Notes: generated by a model from the letters alone, not told the origin. Shown: positions 9,314 to 18,932, numbered from the stretch's first letter. The stretch is 64,000 nt of DNA from Pedobacter cryoconitis (GCF_014200605.1 NZ_JACHCE010000003.1:496001-560000); one strand, 5' to 3'. Numbers and translations are program-made.

Positions 9314-9641
9314 TAATTAAAAAGACAAGCTATGTTAGGCAGGCATTGCCGCGCCTGAAGGAGCCTGAAACGCAAGGTCCTCACGCTAGCCTGTATTTTT
9401 AATTATTCATTCTGCAACCTTGCATGGTGTTTTACTTTTAAAGCATCAATGAAGAGAAATGCGCGCTTTGGGCTTGGTGGTTGGGATTATTAGGTAGAGA
9501 AAGACCGATGACGCGGACAAAGAAGAAACTAATAGGATATAATTGACTATGGTCAGAGCAAAAACTAGTGATTAGTCTGAGTGGGATGCAGCTGTCCTTT
9601 ATTTACACATAGTGTTGCTTAAATACACAACCTATTGAAAC
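9314..9641. other. Intergenic gap without recognised feature
   Basis: About 330 bases between the nuo promoter and the terminator of the TPR gene. I see no open frame with coding character, no RNA gene and no strong inverted repeat. Confidence 0.5.
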
Positions 9642-9673
9642 AAAAAAAGGCTACCCTCAACAGGTAGCCTTTT
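9642..9673 (-). terminator. Intrinsic terminator of the Ton operon
   Basis: An inverted repeat (AAGGCTACC / GGTAGCCTT with a loop of about seven bases) is followed on the minus strand by a run of seven T. It lies 20 bases after the stop of the TPR gene, so it would end the Ton operon transcript. The stem is also flanked by T on the other strand. Confidence 0.85.
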
Positions 9674-9694
9674 CATCTTATTTATTAGATTTTA

Positions 9695-11413
9695 CTATTT
9701 CTTTTTCGTTGGAGCTTTTGCTGCCGGAGCTGCTAACTGTTTTGCACCAGCTAATGCATTTGCATTTGCCGGGTCAATAGCTAAAGCTTTTTTGAAGTAG
9801 TCACCTGCTTTTGTTTTATCAGTAGCAGTATAGAAGAAACCTAAGTTAGTATAAGCCTCAACTAAGTTTCTTTTTTCAGCATCACCAGCACCCAATTCAG
9901 GTTTTTTAACAGTTACCAGATCCAGGTATTGCTCATAGTAAGGAACAAGTAATCCTTTAGGATTTGTTTGATCATCCATTAAACGGGCAACACGTGCTCT
10001 CATAATGTAAGCCAAAGTAAATTCAGGTGAAACTTTATTTAAGTGTGCTAAAGCCGAATCAGCTTCTACTAAGATAGTTTTACTTGGATTTTTCTTGTCT
10101 CTGTCTTTGTTTGCGTAATCAAAATAATCTGCAGAAGCCAGGTAGTAATAGTTAGTTAATGAACCTTTACCGTTTGGATTTAATCTGATAGCGTCTTTGT
10201 AAACGTTAGCTGCCTGATCATATTTCTTGTTTGTATACAAAGCCTTTCCTACATCTTCTAATGCTTCAACATTTGTAGAATCTTTAGCAATTGCATGTCT
10301 GATGCTCTTTAAAGCTAAACTGTCTTGTCCTGCGTTTAACTGAGCTTTACCTAAATAAAGGTAATCGGCAGCGATTAAACGTGAAGTATCAGCATTTTTA
10401 GCGAAGAAATCAGTTAATAATTTTAAGCTTTCAGGGTTTTTATTTTCAGCTGCTGAATAAGCTTGTAAACGGTTAATAACCATAGTTTTTTGGTTATTAG
10501 GATATAATTTTGCGATATCAGCAGTCTCAGTTTCCAGAGCTTTGTAGTCTTTTGCATAGAACAGGAACTGTGCATAACGTAATCTTGTATCAAAAGATTT
10601 ATCAGTCAGGTCCATGTATTTTTTGTAGTTCTCTAAAGCCTGTTTAGATTTTTCTGCATAATGAGCTGGTTCAAAATTTGCCCATTGCATGTATAACTCA
10701 GCAATCTCACGGTAAGCAGGACCATAGTTAGGATCTGCAGTAATTACCTCTTTTAATTGTGTTTCAGACTCAGGAAATGCTCTTGACTCTTTGTACATTC
10801 TACCAATCTGAACTTTAGCTCTAACTAAGCCTTCATTGATATTTAAAGCACGCATGTAGTTTTGTAATGCTTCAGAATTCTTTTTCTGAGCTGCATATAA
10901 ATCACCTAAAGCCAAAAATGTCTCAGGATCTTTATCAGCTGCATCTACTTCGTCAGCTTTTGTTAAGTTAGATAAAGCTGCTGCGAAATCTGGTTTATCT
11001 TGCGCCAGGTAAGCTTTACCAATGTATAAATAGGGAGTGTGGTCTTTTTTAGAAGCTAATCCAATAGCTTTATCAAAATTAGCTTTTGCTGATGCCGCAT
11101 TGTTAGAAGCAAGATCTGCCTGTCCTAATCCAACGTAGTTCAACGCATATTTAGGATCAGCAGTAATTCCTTTGTTAAAAACTGCTTTAGCAGAATCCAC
11201 ATACTCATTATGCAGATATACATCACCTAAGTTAAAATAGTTCTCCCCTTTACCCGCCTGAGAACTTACCAGTGATTTAAGCATAGAAGTTGCTTTAGCA
11301 AACTGCTCAGCATCAATTGCTTTTTTTGCATCACTTAAGTTTTGAGCAAAAGAGGCAGAACCCATCACTACTAAACCTAAACTTAAGGTTATTGCTTTCT
11401 TTGTCATTTTCAT
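9695..11413 (-). CDS. Secreted tetratricopeptide-repeat protein
   Basis: Predicted periplasmic scaffold made almost wholly of TPR units. A signal peptide (ATSLGL-type hydrophobic core ending in ASFAQ) follows the start. I choose the ATG at 11413; another ATG lies two codons later. About fourteen 34-residue repeats can be followed, for example YVGLGQADLASNNAASAK and FLALGDLYAAQKKNSEAL. The C-terminus is Ala/Lys-rich (KAPTKKK). It is the last gene of the exbB-tonB operon, which suggests a partner role in Ton-driven envelope processes. The actual ligand cannot be read from the sequence. Confidence 0.85.
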   Translation of the reverse strand: MKMTKKAITLSLGLVVMGSASFAQNLSDAKKAIDAEQFAKATSMLKSLVSSQAGKGENYFNLGDVYLHNEYVDSAKAVFNKGITADPKYALNYVGLGQADLASNNAASAKANFDKAIGLASKKDHTPYLYIGKAYLAQDKPDFAAALSNLTKADEVDAADKDPETFLALGDLYAAQKKNSEALQNYMRALNINEGLVRAKVQIGRMYKESRAFPESETQLKEVITADPNYGPAYREIAELYMQWANFEPAHYAEKSKQALENYKKYMDLTDKSFDTRLRYAQFLFYAKDYKALETETADIAKLYPNNQKTMVINRLQAYSAAENKNPESLKLLTDFFAKNADTSRLIAADYLYLGKAQLNAGQDSLALKSIRHAIAKDSTNVEALEDVGKALYTNKKYDQAANVYKDAIRLNPNGKGSLTNYYYLASADYFDYANKDRDKKNPSKTILVEADSALAHLNKVSPEFTLAYIMRARVARLMDDQTNPKGLLVPYYEQYLDLVTVKKPELGAGDAEKRNLVEAYTNLGFFYTATDKTKAGDYFKKALAIDPANANALAGAKQLAAPAAKAPTKKK

Positions 11414-11553
11414 CCGTTTTCGATTTGATTTTAAAGGTGATGAAGCTCGCATGGAATATGCAGGCCCATCGGTTACTTATTTTTTATTTATTGTATAAGC
11501 TAATTCGTTTTTTTCTATTACCCGACTACTTAAAGCCATGGCTCAATATAATA

Positions 11554-12459
11554 CTAATTTTCTTTTTTTATATTAATCTCTCTCGGATTCATTTTATTTG
11601 GTCCCAATCCCGATTTCAAAACGATTAACTGACCTCTCTGACCCGTTAACCACGTTGCAAAACCCGTGCCTAAACCATTTTTACCTTCTGCATTAATGAT
11701 ATAAACATTCCTCAGGAACGGATATATGCCATCAATTAAGTTCTTTTGAGTAGGTTTATAAAAGGTATCATCACCTTTTTTACCCTTGGTATTTTTCACA
11801 CCCATAACTTTCACCTGATCGGTAAAGTCCTGCTGATCACGGCCGTTTTTCAACAACCAGTTCACCCCAACAACCCCAATATAGTTCTTATGTTCTGCAA
11901 CGTATTTTATAACATCTTTATTATTTTGCAAAGTATAAATACCTGATTTAGGTAATTCCTTAATTTGAGAAAGGTCCTTAAAATAGCGCAGTGTACTTGA
12001 ATAAGCATTATCAAAAACCAGTTGTTTACCAGAAGTTGAAGTCCCTTTCATAATCGAAACCACTTCATCAGCAGTAATCGTTGAATCCGGATTATCATTT
12101 CCAGTAATCAATGCAATACCATCAATTGCGAATCTGGAAGTAAAAATTGGAATACTTCTCTTGCTATAAGCTTTTTCTTCGTCAGCGGTAAGCATTCTTG
12201 ATAAAATTGCAACCCTTACACTGTCATTTAAGAACGTAGGGAGGATTTTATTTTCATTTCCCTGAATCAATTCAAACTTAGCATCCGGATAGTCGAGCTT
12301 GAAAACTTCAATCTGATCTTGCAGAACTGAAGAAAAACTCTCATCAACAAGCATTTTTACTGTACCTGAAACACGGGACTCTTTCCTATCATCACTTTTA
12401 GGCTTTTGCTTACAGGCAATGAATAAAAATAATGGCAGGATAAAAACTAGTTTCTTCAT
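11554..12459 (-). CDS. PstS-like substrate-binding lipoprotein
   Basis: Periplasmic binding-protein fold of the phosphate-binding (PstS-like) type, anchored as a lipoprotein: the leader ends in FLFIAC, with Cys16 as the lipidation site. Segments typical of the family are FAIDGIALITG near residue 110, EVVSIMKGT, and GTGFATWLTGQRGQ near the C-terminus. No pst permease or ATPase genes are nearby. Instead it lies within the Ton operon, two bases from the small membrane gene upstream, so it may have been recruited for sensing or for Ton-linked uptake (inference). Confidence 0.8.
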   Translation of the reverse strand: MKKLVFILPLFLFIACKQKPKSDDRKESRVSGTVKMLVDESFSSVLQDQIEVFKLDYPDAKFELIQGNENKILPTFLNDSVRVAILSRMLTADEEKAYSKRSIPIFTSRFAIDGIALITGNDNPDSTITADEVVSIMKGTSTSGKQLVFDNAYSSTLRYFKDLSQIKELPKSGIYTLQNNKDVIKYVAEHKNYIGVVGVNWLLKNGRDQQDFTDQVKVMGVKNTKGKKGDDTFYKPTQKNLIDGIYPFLRNVYIINAEGKNGLGTGFATWLTGQRGQLIVLKSGLGPNKMNPREINIKKEN

Positions 12460-12460
12460 A

Positions 12461-12685
12461 CTAATTGTCTTTTTGATTAATCAAACGGAAAAATCTTATC
12501 ACAGCATAAACGATCAGTAATAGTCCAAATAAGATGCGGTAAGTAGGCTTAATTTCGAAAGGGATGTCTTTCCAGAAGATTAATGCAGCTCCAAGTACAA
12601 GGTACATGGTCAACATCACAAGGCCTAAAATGAACAGAAATCGCTGTTGAGGCGATTTCTGTTTGAATGTATTGAAGTTAAACAT
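12461..12685 (-). CDS. Small two-helix membrane protein
   Basis: A 74-residue protein with two hydrophobic stretches (FLFILGLVMLTMYLVLGAAL and ILFGLLLIVYAVIRFF) separated by a short charged loop. Unknown function. It sits between tonB and the binding-protein gene with gaps of 14 and 1 bases, so it belongs to the operon. Confidence 0.75.
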   Translation of the reverse strand: MFNFNTFKQKSPQQRFLFILGLVMLTMYLVLGAALIFWKDIPFEIKPTYRILFGLLLIVYAVIRFFRLINQKDN

Positions 12686-12699
12686 TATTGTAATAATAT

Positions 12700-13521
12700 T
12701 TAGTTAGATAAAGTGAAACTGATCGGAATGTTATATTTAACACGAACAGGTTTACCATTCTGGATACCAGGAGTCCATTTTGGACTAGCCTTTAATACCC
12801 TGATAGCCTCTTCATCAGTACCACCACCTAATTTACGCTCAACTTTAATATCAGTCAGACGACCATCTTTCTCAACTACGAAAGATAAGAACACCTTACC
12901 CTGAATATTATTTTCCTGAGCCATAGGAGGATATCTTACCGCTTTATGCAAGTATGCATAAAACTTGTCCATACCTCCAGGGAAACCTGGCTGAGTTTCG
13001 ATACTTACGAAGTCATAGACTTTAGTATCTTCTACTACTGCTGCTTGTTTAGGGCCTTCTCCTACCGGACCAACCACAACAATATCAGCACCCGGATCAC
13101 CCTCAATTGTTTTCTGACCTGGGTCAGCAGCTTTTAATTGCTCAATCTGAGGAGGATCTTCATCACGAACCTGGTTATCCGGTTTTACAATCGGAGGAGG
13201 GAACTTGATTTGATCCGTCTTTGGTGGCGGCGGCTCAACCGGTGGCGGTGGAGGTGTTTTTGGATCCACCGGTGGCGGTGGCGCAACAACAACTTCAACT
13301 TGTTTCACAATTTCCTCTTCAGGCAACTGACCTTTGATCAAACTAACGATCTTAGGTAAAAGAAACAAAAATATAAAAGCTGCCGAAGCAAAAAGTAGTG
13401 CTCTTGAAGTATTCGCGCCATTTTGTTTACGTAACTCGTAAGCTCCGTAAGCTTTGTTCTTTTTAGCGAAAATAACATCAAGCCATTCCTTATTGAATAA
13501 ATCTATTTTAGATCCGAACAT
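12700..13521 (-). CDS. tonB: TonB energy transducer
   Basis: Couples the ExbB/ExbD proton channel to outer-membrane receptors. The 273 residues show a cytoplasmic N-terminus with KKNKAYGAYELRK, common in Bacteroidota TonB. A single membrane helix lies near residues 40-60, followed by a proline-rich periplasmic spacer (PPPPP blocks, residues 85-115). The C-terminal TonB domain has FPGGMDKFYAYLHKAVRYP and ends VKYNIPISFTLSN. It follows the second exbD by 27 bases. Confidence 0.93.
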   Translation of the reverse strand: MFGSKIDLFNKEWLDVIFAKKNKAYGAYELRKQNGANTSRALLFASAAFIFLFLLPKIVSLIKGQLPEEEIVKQVEVVVAPPPPVDPKTPPPPPVEPPPPKTDQIKFPPPIVKPDNQVRDEDPPQIEQLKAADPGQKTIEGDPGADIVVVGPVGEGPKQAAVVEDTKVYDFVSIETQPGFPGGMDKFYAYLHKAVRYPPMAQENNIQGKVFLSFVVEKDGRLTDIKVERKLGGGTDEEAIRVLKASPKWTPGIQNGKPVRVKYNIPISFTLSN

Positions 13522-13548
13522 TGCTTGTTATTTAAAATGTTAATAATA

Positions 13549-14085
13549 TTATAAAAGATTCTGCGACTTCATGAATGCTTTCTCAGCATCAGTGATGTTT
13601 TCGTCGTCAATTGCCGGAGCCGATTTGATTCCGGTAATTGCTAATTCATCCATGATATCAACAAAGTTTTTATAAGTTGCGCCAGAAGTTGGTTTAATCA
13701 CCATAACGATAGATTTACCACTTGCGGCCTGTACTTTTTGTTTGTTATCCAGTATCGATTTTCTGATCTGAGTAAAATCCTGAACTTCAGGAGCTGATTT
13801 ACCAGCTTCTCCCATATACCATGCAACTTTATTATTTTTACCTAATAAAATTGTCATTGTCTGAGATGCTCTTAATTCAAGTCTCTGTTCAGATTTATCA
13901 TCTTTATCTGGCTTCGCAATATCCATTGCGATTGGTTTATTCAGCGTGGTGGTTAACATGAAGAAGGTAATCAATAAGAACGCTAAATCAACCATCGCGG
14001 TTAAATCTACTTTCGTAGACGATTTCTTACTTCTTACTTTCCCACCCTTTTTGCCACCCCCGCCGGAGGTATCTAATTCTGCCAT
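13549..14085 (-). CDS. exbD: ExbD/TolR-type biopolymer transport protein (second)
   Basis: One of two ExbD-like subunits. The single N-terminal membrane helix carries the functional aspartate in TKVDLTAMVDLAFLLITFFML, and a periplasmic domain follows. The basic N-terminus (GGGKKGGKVRSKKSSTK) is cytoplasmic. At 178 residues it is slightly longer than the enterobacterial protein. Seven bases separate it from the other exbD; paired exbD paralogues are usual in Bacteroidota Ton operons. Confidence 0.92.
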   Translation of the reverse strand: MAELDTSGGGGKKGGKVRSKKSSTKVDLTAMVDLAFLLITFFMLTTTLNKPIAMDIAKPDKDDKSEQRLELRASQTMTILLGKNNKVAWYMGEAGKSAPEVQDFTQIRKSILDNKQKVQAASGKSIVMVIKPTSGATYKNFVDIMDELAITGIKSAPAIDDENITDAEKAFMKSQNLL

Positions 14086-14092
14086 GTTTTAA

Positions 14093-14707
14093 TTATTTGC
14101 TACCGCCTTCAGCAGTGGTGATTAAACTGAATTTGTTAATTTTTTGTTTTTGAAGGATGTCAACAACTTTCTTTATCATAGGGTAACCTTCTTCAGAATC
14201 ACCTTTGATACTTACTCTCATTCCTTCAGAATGCAGCTCAGCAACAGCTTTACGGGATTGAAGAATCCAATCTGCCAATTGATTATTGGTAGAATCGGTA
14301 GGTATACCTGTTTCCAGACCTGATTTCTTTCTCTTATCTCCGTCCAGCATCACAAACTGTTTTAAACTCTGGATTGGCACACCAAATGATCCGATAACGC
14401 TAAAGCGTTTTTTTTCTTCTGGTGTAAAATTGATTTTATATTGCTCACCAATTTTTTCAAGCGTAGCTACTTTGATATCCTGACCAGCAGCTTCGAAGAA
14501 AACTTTGTCTCCACCAATCGTTAAAATTGCGATGTCCTTTTCAGGAACCTTAATTTTATACGTTGACGTAGGAAGTCTTACATCCAAAGGGTCCGGTTGT
14601 TTTGCAGTCGCTGATAAAATAAAGTAAGTAAGTAACAGGAAGGACACGTCGCACATGGCGGTCATATCAATCGAGGTACTCTTTCTTTGAACCTTTGCTC
14701 TAGGCAT
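14093..14707 (-). CDS. exbD: ExbD/TolR-type biopolymer transport protein (first)
   Basis: ExbD paralogue of 204 residues. The membrane helix with the proton-path aspartate is visible in SIDMTAMCDVSFLLLTYFIL, followed by a periplasmic domain with PMIKKVVDILQKQKINKFSL. It diverges from the neighbouring exbD by an insertion of about 25 residues in the middle (residues 80-140). It follows exbB by 86 bases. Confidence 0.92.
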   Translation of the reverse strand: MPRAKVQRKSTSIDMTAMCDVSFLLLTYFILSATAKQPDPLDVRLPTSTYKIKVPEKDIAILTIGGDKVFFEAAGQDIKVATLEKIGEQYKINFTPEEKKRFSVIGSFGVPIQSLKQFVMLDGDKRKKSGLETGIPTDSTNNQLADWILQSRKAVAELHSEGMRVSIKGDSEEGYPMIKKVVDILQKQKINKFSLITTAEGGSK

Positions 14708-14793
14708 AATTTTAAAAATTACTTATGTTTTGTATAATGATGTTAATTCTTCCGGTTTTCCATAAAGCCGGTAAAAAAAAATTACATTATTTT

Positions 14794-15621
14794 CTATTTA
14801 TGCGTAGAAGCATAAGTTTGGATGATGCTAAAACCAGCTTCATCAATTGCATAAGTTAATTTATCAATTTTAGAAGTAAGGATGTTGTACATGATAATCG
14901 CTAAAGTTGAAGTACCGATACCAGTTGCAGTATTGATAAGTGCCTCAGAGATACCTGTTGCTAATGCTGCTGAATCCGGAGCTCCAGAAGCACCTAAACC
15001 ACCAAATGCCTTGATCATACCTGTTACTGTACCTAATAATCCCATTAATGTACCAACAGATACTAATGTTGCAATTACAGTTAAGTTTTGCTCTAACATT
15101 GGCATTTCTAATGTAGTAGCTTCTTCGATGTCTTTTTGAATAGCTAAACATTTTTGATCTGTATCCATGTTTGCTTCAACTTCCATCTCACGGTATTTTT
15201 TCAAACCAGATTTGATTACGTTAGCAACCGAACCTTGTTGTTTATCGCACTCAGCCATAGCTGCTTCGATATTATTTGAATTTAAAAGTGCTTGTACTTT
15301 TTTCACAAAAGCATCTAAACTAGATGTACCAGTTGCTTTTCCGATAACGATGAAACGTTCTACTGAGAATACGATTACCATTAAAAGCATACCCATTAAG
15401 ATTGGAACGATTGGTCCACCTTTGTAAGCCATACCTGCATAGTTACCAACTTTAGGTAGGTTCTCAACGTTGTTGTCAATAAAGTTATTTGCATCTCCAA
15501 GAACGAATTTATAAATAAGTGCTGCGATGATAATACAAATTGGAATGACTAGAGTAGCGAATAGATTTGAAGCTGATGAGCTTTCCTTTTTAACTGTTGT
15601 TGGTTTTGGTGCGTTTGCCAT
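14794..15621 (-). CDS. exbB: MotA/TolQ/ExbB proton channel protein
   Basis: Inner-membrane proton channel subunit that forms the ExbB-ExbD motor with the following two genes. Of the 275 residues, the segment ATLVSVGTLMGLLGTVTGMI and the later GISEALINTATGIGTSTLAI are the two conserved channel helices. An extra N-terminal helix (FATLVIPICIIIAALIYKF) is typical of the Bacteroidota version. First gene of the operon. Confidence 0.94.
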   Translation of the reverse strand: MANAPKPTTVKKESSSASNLFATLVIPICIIIAALIYKFVLGDANNFIDNNVENLPKVGNYAGMAYKGGPIVPILMGMLLMVIVFSVERFIVIGKATGTSSLDAFVKKVQALLNSNNIEAAMAECDKQQGSVANVIKSGLKKYREMEVEANMDTDQKCLAIQKDIEEATTLEMPMLEQNLTVIATLVSVGTLMGLLGTVTGMIKAFGGLGASGAPDSAALATGISEALINTATGIGTSTLAIIMYNILTSKIDKLTYAIDEAGFSIIQTYASTHK

Positions 15622-15720
15622 TTTTTTTTAGTTTTTGAGTTTTTAGTACTTTGTTTTTTTAAATTTATATTAAATATCTGTAATACACACAACGACGAAT
15701 AAAATCAAATGTTGCAATAA

Positions 15721-15750
15721 CAAATCTACAACTTTGATTTTAATTCCAAA
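15721..15750 (-). promoter_or_regulatory. Predicted promoter of the exbB-tonB operon
   Basis: On the minus strand TTTG (15747-15750) and, after 18 bases, TAGATTTG (15721-15728) match the Bacteroidota promoter pattern. Predicted transcription starts near 15714, leaving a leader of about 93 bases before exbB. Confidence 0.6.
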
Positions 15751-15814
15751 TTAAATTATCATTACCAGGTAAATTTGATTTTCGCAATAATTCTCCCATC
15801 GCGCAGCCCATATT

Positions 15815-15847
15815 AAAAAAGATTGTCCCGGTTAGGAGACAATCTTT
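15815..15847 (-). terminator. Intrinsic terminator of pckA
   Basis: A 10-bp stem (15818-15827 and 15838-15847) is followed on the minus strand by a T run. It lies 56 bases after the pckA stop codon. Confidence 0.85.
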
Positions 15848-15902
15848 CACAATGAAAACTAAAAAAAAATTGAAATGCAAATTTTTCCCTAAAAAAAATG
15901 AT

Positions 15903-17507
15903 TTAAAGTGTGTTTTCTACAACTTTTGGGATTGATTTGAGTATTTCGTCATTTGCGAACTCTTCAAACTGTCTAAAGTTATCAATAAACGCTTTAGCAA
16001 GTTCGTTTGCTTTCTTATCGTAATTTTGTTTGTCAAACCAGGTATTTCTCGGATTTAAAATTTCCGAAGGAACTCCAGGACAAGCATCAGGCATCTGTAA
16101 TCCAAAAACAGGATGTTCAGTAAATGTCGCAGAAGATAATTCCCCATTTAAAGCTGCAGTGATTAAAGCACGGGTATAACTTAGTTTCATCCGCTGCCCT
16201 ACCCCATATGCGCCGCCGCTCCAGCCTGTGTTAACTAACCATACATTAACTTTGTGCTCTTCCATTTTCTTTCCAAGCAGATCTGCATATTTAGTTGGGT
16301 GCAAAGGCAGGAAGGCCTTTCCAAAACAAGCAGAAAAAGTTACCTGAGGCTCAGTTACCCCAGCTTCTGTACCCGCAACCTTAGCTGTATAACCAGAAAT
16401 AAAATGGAACATAGCCTGACCAGGATTTAATTTTGACAATGGGGGTAAAACCCCAAATGCATCCGCTGTAAGGAAGAAAATATTTTTAGGGATACCTGCA
16501 ATAGAAGGTAAGACAGCATTATCTATATAATTTATAGGATAAGCAACCCTTGTATTTTCAGTTTTATCAATATTTGAATAATCGACATCCCTGGTACCAG
16601 GAAAATAATTGATATTCTCCAGTAAAGAGCCGAATTTGATTGCGTTATATATCTGAGGCTCCTTTTCGGCTGTCAGGTCTACACATTTAGCATAACATCC
16701 GCCTTCAAAATTGAAAACAGAAGAGTCTCCCCATCCATGTTCATCATCACCAATTAAGCCTCTTGCAGGATCAGCCGACAAAGTAGTCTTACCTGTACCT
16801 GATAGTCCAAAGAAAATTGCAGTGTCATCCTCAGTACCCACATTAGCAGAGCAATGCATCGACAAAGTGTTTTTCAATTCAGGCAAAATAAAATTTAACA
16901 CAGAGAAAATCCCTTTTTTTATTTCACCTGTATACCCTGTTCCGCCGATTAATATAATTTTATCTGAAAAATTCAGAATAGCGAAATTAGCCTGACGTGT
17001 TCCATCTGTTGCCGGATCTGCCAGAAAGGTAGGTGCTGCAATAATTGTCCACTCAGGGTTCTCAATAACCTCTCCTTCCTCTGGTCTGAGGAATAAATTA
17101 TTAGCAAATAAATTTTGATAAGCAGTCTCTGTGATTACTCTGATGCTCATTTTATAGGCTTCATCAGCGCAGGCATAAGCATCCCTTACATAAAACTTGT
17201 CTTTGTTAAGATGTGCACAAACTTTGTGCAGTAATGATTCGAAATTTGCCTGACTAAACTGGATATTGATATCGCCCCACCAAACCGAATCTCTTGTAAT
17301 ATCATCCAGCACTATAAATCTGTCTTTTGGCGAACGACCGGTAAATTTACCCGTATCAATTGCCAAAGCACCTGATGATGAGAGCGTACCCTCTCCGTTA
17401 TTGATGGCTTCTTCTACCAATTGCGGTACGCTTAACTGATAGTATGCATTATCAGTACCCAAATTCAACCGGGATAAGTCTGGTTTAGGCATTAAAACTT
17501 TGCTCAT
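15903..17507 (-). CDS. pckA: Phosphoenolpyruvate carboxykinase (ATP)
   Basis: Converts oxaloacetate and ATP to phosphoenolpyruvate and CO2, the entry to gluconeogenesis. The 534 residues match the ATP-dependent family. The sequence shows the substrate loop GKFTGRSPKDRFIV near residue 52, the kinase P-loop GLSGTGKTTLSADP near residue 235, the metal site with DDEHGWGD, and the C-terminal lid region TRALITAALNGEL. It is a monocistronic gene with its own terminator. Confidence 0.97.
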   Translation of the reverse strand: MSKVLMPKPDLSRLNLGTDNAYYQLSVPQLVEEAINNGEGTLSSSGALAIDTGKFTGRSPKDRFIVLDDITRDSVWWGDINIQFSQANFESLLHKVCAHLNKDKFYVRDAYACADEAYKMSIRVITETAYQNLFANNLFLRPEEGEVIENPEWTIIAAPTFLADPATDGTRQANFAILNFSDKIILIGGTGYTGEIKKGIFSVLNFILPELKNTLSMHCSANVGTEDDTAIFFGLSGTGKTTLSADPARGLIGDDEHGWGDSSVFNFEGGCYAKCVDLTAEKEPQIYNAIKFGSLLENINYFPGTRDVDYSNIDKTENTRVAYPINYIDNAVLPSIAGIPKNIFFLTADAFGVLPPLSKLNPGQAMFHFISGYTAKVAGTEAGVTEPQVTFSACFGKAFLPLHPTKYADLLGKKMEEHKVNVWLVNTGWSGGAYGVGQRMKLSYTRALITAALNGELSSATFTEHPVFGLQMPDACPGVPSEILNPRNTWFDKQNYDKKANELAKAFIDNFRQFEEFANDEILKSIPKVVENTL

Positions 17508-17527
17508 AAAATGATTATTTGTTTAGG

Positions 17528-17535
17528 CAAAGCTA
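17528..17535 (-). promoter_or_regulatory. Possible -7 element of the pckA promoter
   Basis: TAGCTTTG on the minus strand matches TAnnTTTG, 20 bases before the pckA start. No TTG stands at the usual distance upstream, so this is a weak call. Confidence 0.35.
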
Positions 17536-17640
17536 AGGAGATATTTATGGAAAAAATATCATTTCAAAGGAAATATTTCACTTATTGTGGCATATACACT
17601 ATAAAACAACTAACTGATTTACAGCAGCTTAACTCACTTA

Positions 17641-17994
17641 TTATCCTCCCGATTTTTTCACTTTATACCCCTCTTTTTGAAGCATCAAAACTACCTTATC
17701 CCTGAAGTCACCCTGTATAATAATTTCACCATCTTTAGCACTTCCGCCTACTCCGCATTTGGTCTTCAGCATTTTTGAAAGCTTCTCTAAATCTGCAGCA
17801 TTTCCGCGGTACCCGGTAATCAGTGTCACTGCTTTACCGCCCCTGTTTTTCCTGTCCAGCATCACACGCAGGTCCTGCTGATTATTTGCAATCACCTCCT
17901 GCTCTGTATCCTGATCAGTTTCATAACTATAAGAAGGATCTGTAGAATACATAATTCCACCAAGATCACTCAATGATTTTTTATTCGGTTTCAT
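17641..17994 (-). CDS. SUI1/eIF1-like translation factor (YciH type)
   Basis: A 117-residue protein whose C-terminal 75 residues form a SUI1 domain: LDRKNRGGKAVTLITGY, LSKMLKTKCGVGGSAKDGEI and IIIQGDFRDKVVLMLQKEGY are the classical blocks. In bacteria these proteins bind the ribosome and may affect start-site fidelity. The N-terminal 40 residues are acidic and unconserved. It follows the lipid kinase gene by 26 bases on the same strand. Confidence 0.9.
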   Translation of the reverse strand: MKPNKKSLSDLGGIMYSTDPSYSYETDQDTEQEVIANNQQDLRVMLDRKNRGGKAVTLITGYRGNAADLEKLSKMLKTKCGVGGSAKDGEIIIQGDFRDKVVLMLQKEGYKVKKSGG

Positions 17995-18020
17995 CTCTTT
18001 ATTTATTATTTTAGAAATCC

Positions 18021-18932
18021 CTAAACAATTTCTGCAACTGCACCACCCATTGCCTGGGGAACAATTACATTCAAAGACAGCGGTGAAATACTTACCGCAA
18101 TCTCTCTGCCCATAAAATAAGGTTCTCCATCAATATGGATCGCCGCATCTTCTACTCTGGTAATCTGTATCTCTTTTCCTTTGATAATTTCTACCATATC
18201 AGAACGGTCGGTACTTGCATTCAGCATATGATAGGCCAGTATAGGTAATTTATATAACGGGAATGATTTGATGATGCAAACATCCAGTAAACCATCTGTT
18301 ACAGAGGCATGTGGAGAAACATGCGCATTATTTCCATATTGAGAAGAATTGGCCACACTCACCACAAAAGCCGTTCTGGTATACCCAACCCCATCTATCC
18401 GCAAATGATAGGTTTCAGGCTTATAACTAATCATTTCTTTAAACCCAAGTTTCAGATAGCCCGACAGCCCCCTTTTTTTATTTCCGACAAATACAGAACT
18501 GATATGTGCATCAAATCCCATTCCTGCCATATTAAAGAAAAACTTATCATTGAATGTGCCTGTATCTATTTTGATAACATTCAGGTCATTCAATACCTGA
18601 ATTGCCTTAGCCGTATTCATAGGGACCTTTAAAAACCGGGCCAGACCATTTCCTGACCCAAAGGGAATAATTCCTAAGATCTTCTGCTGCTGCATTACTT
18701 TCGCTGCAATTTCATTAATCGTACCATCACCACCTACGGCAACAATAATATCAAAGTTCTTATTTGCAGCTTCTTCCGCTATCTCTGCAGCATGCCCTAC
18801 ATATTCCGTGAAACTATAATTAGGATTAAACTTGGATCTGTCCAGGTTCGCATCAATTATAGCAGGGATCTTTAATTTGTCCTTACCCCCGGATATAGGA
18901 TTAATAATAAATAGAATGTTCGACTTTGCCAA
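18021..18932 (-). CDS. Diacylglycerol/sphingosine kinase-like lipid kinase (YegS/BmrU family)
   Basis: Predicted ATP-dependent lipid kinase. Motifs: FIINPISGGKDK at the N-terminus, the nucleotide-binding VGGDGTINEIA near residue 65, and PFGSGNGLAR near residue 93. The start is a TTG at 18932: no in-frame ATG or GTG lies between the upstream stop and the first conserved block. The 303 residues fit the family. The lipid substrate is unknown. Confidence 0.88.
   Translation of the reverse strand: MAKSNILFIINPISGGKDKLKIPAIIDANLDRSKFNPNYSFTEYVGHAAEIAEEAANKNFDIIVAVGGDGTINEIAAKVMQQQKILGIIPFGSGNGLARFLKVPMNTAKAIQVLNDLNVIKIDTGTFNDKFFFNMAGMGFDAHISSVFVGNKKRGLSGYLKLGFKEMISYKPETYHLRIDGVGYTRTAFVVSVANSSQYGNNAHVSPHASVTDGLLDVCIIKSFPLYKLPILAYHMLNASTDRSDMVEIIKGKEIQITRVEDAAIHIDGEPYFMGREIAVSISPLSLNVIVPQAMGGAVAEIV

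Noticed and set aside
9314..9641. Small RNA in the gap after nuoA
   Set aside because: No promoter/terminator pair or stable fold visible beyond the Ton operon terminator.
13138..13359. Arg/Trp-rich plus-strand ORF opposite tonB
   Set aside because: It is the antisense reading of the proline-rich TonB spacer.
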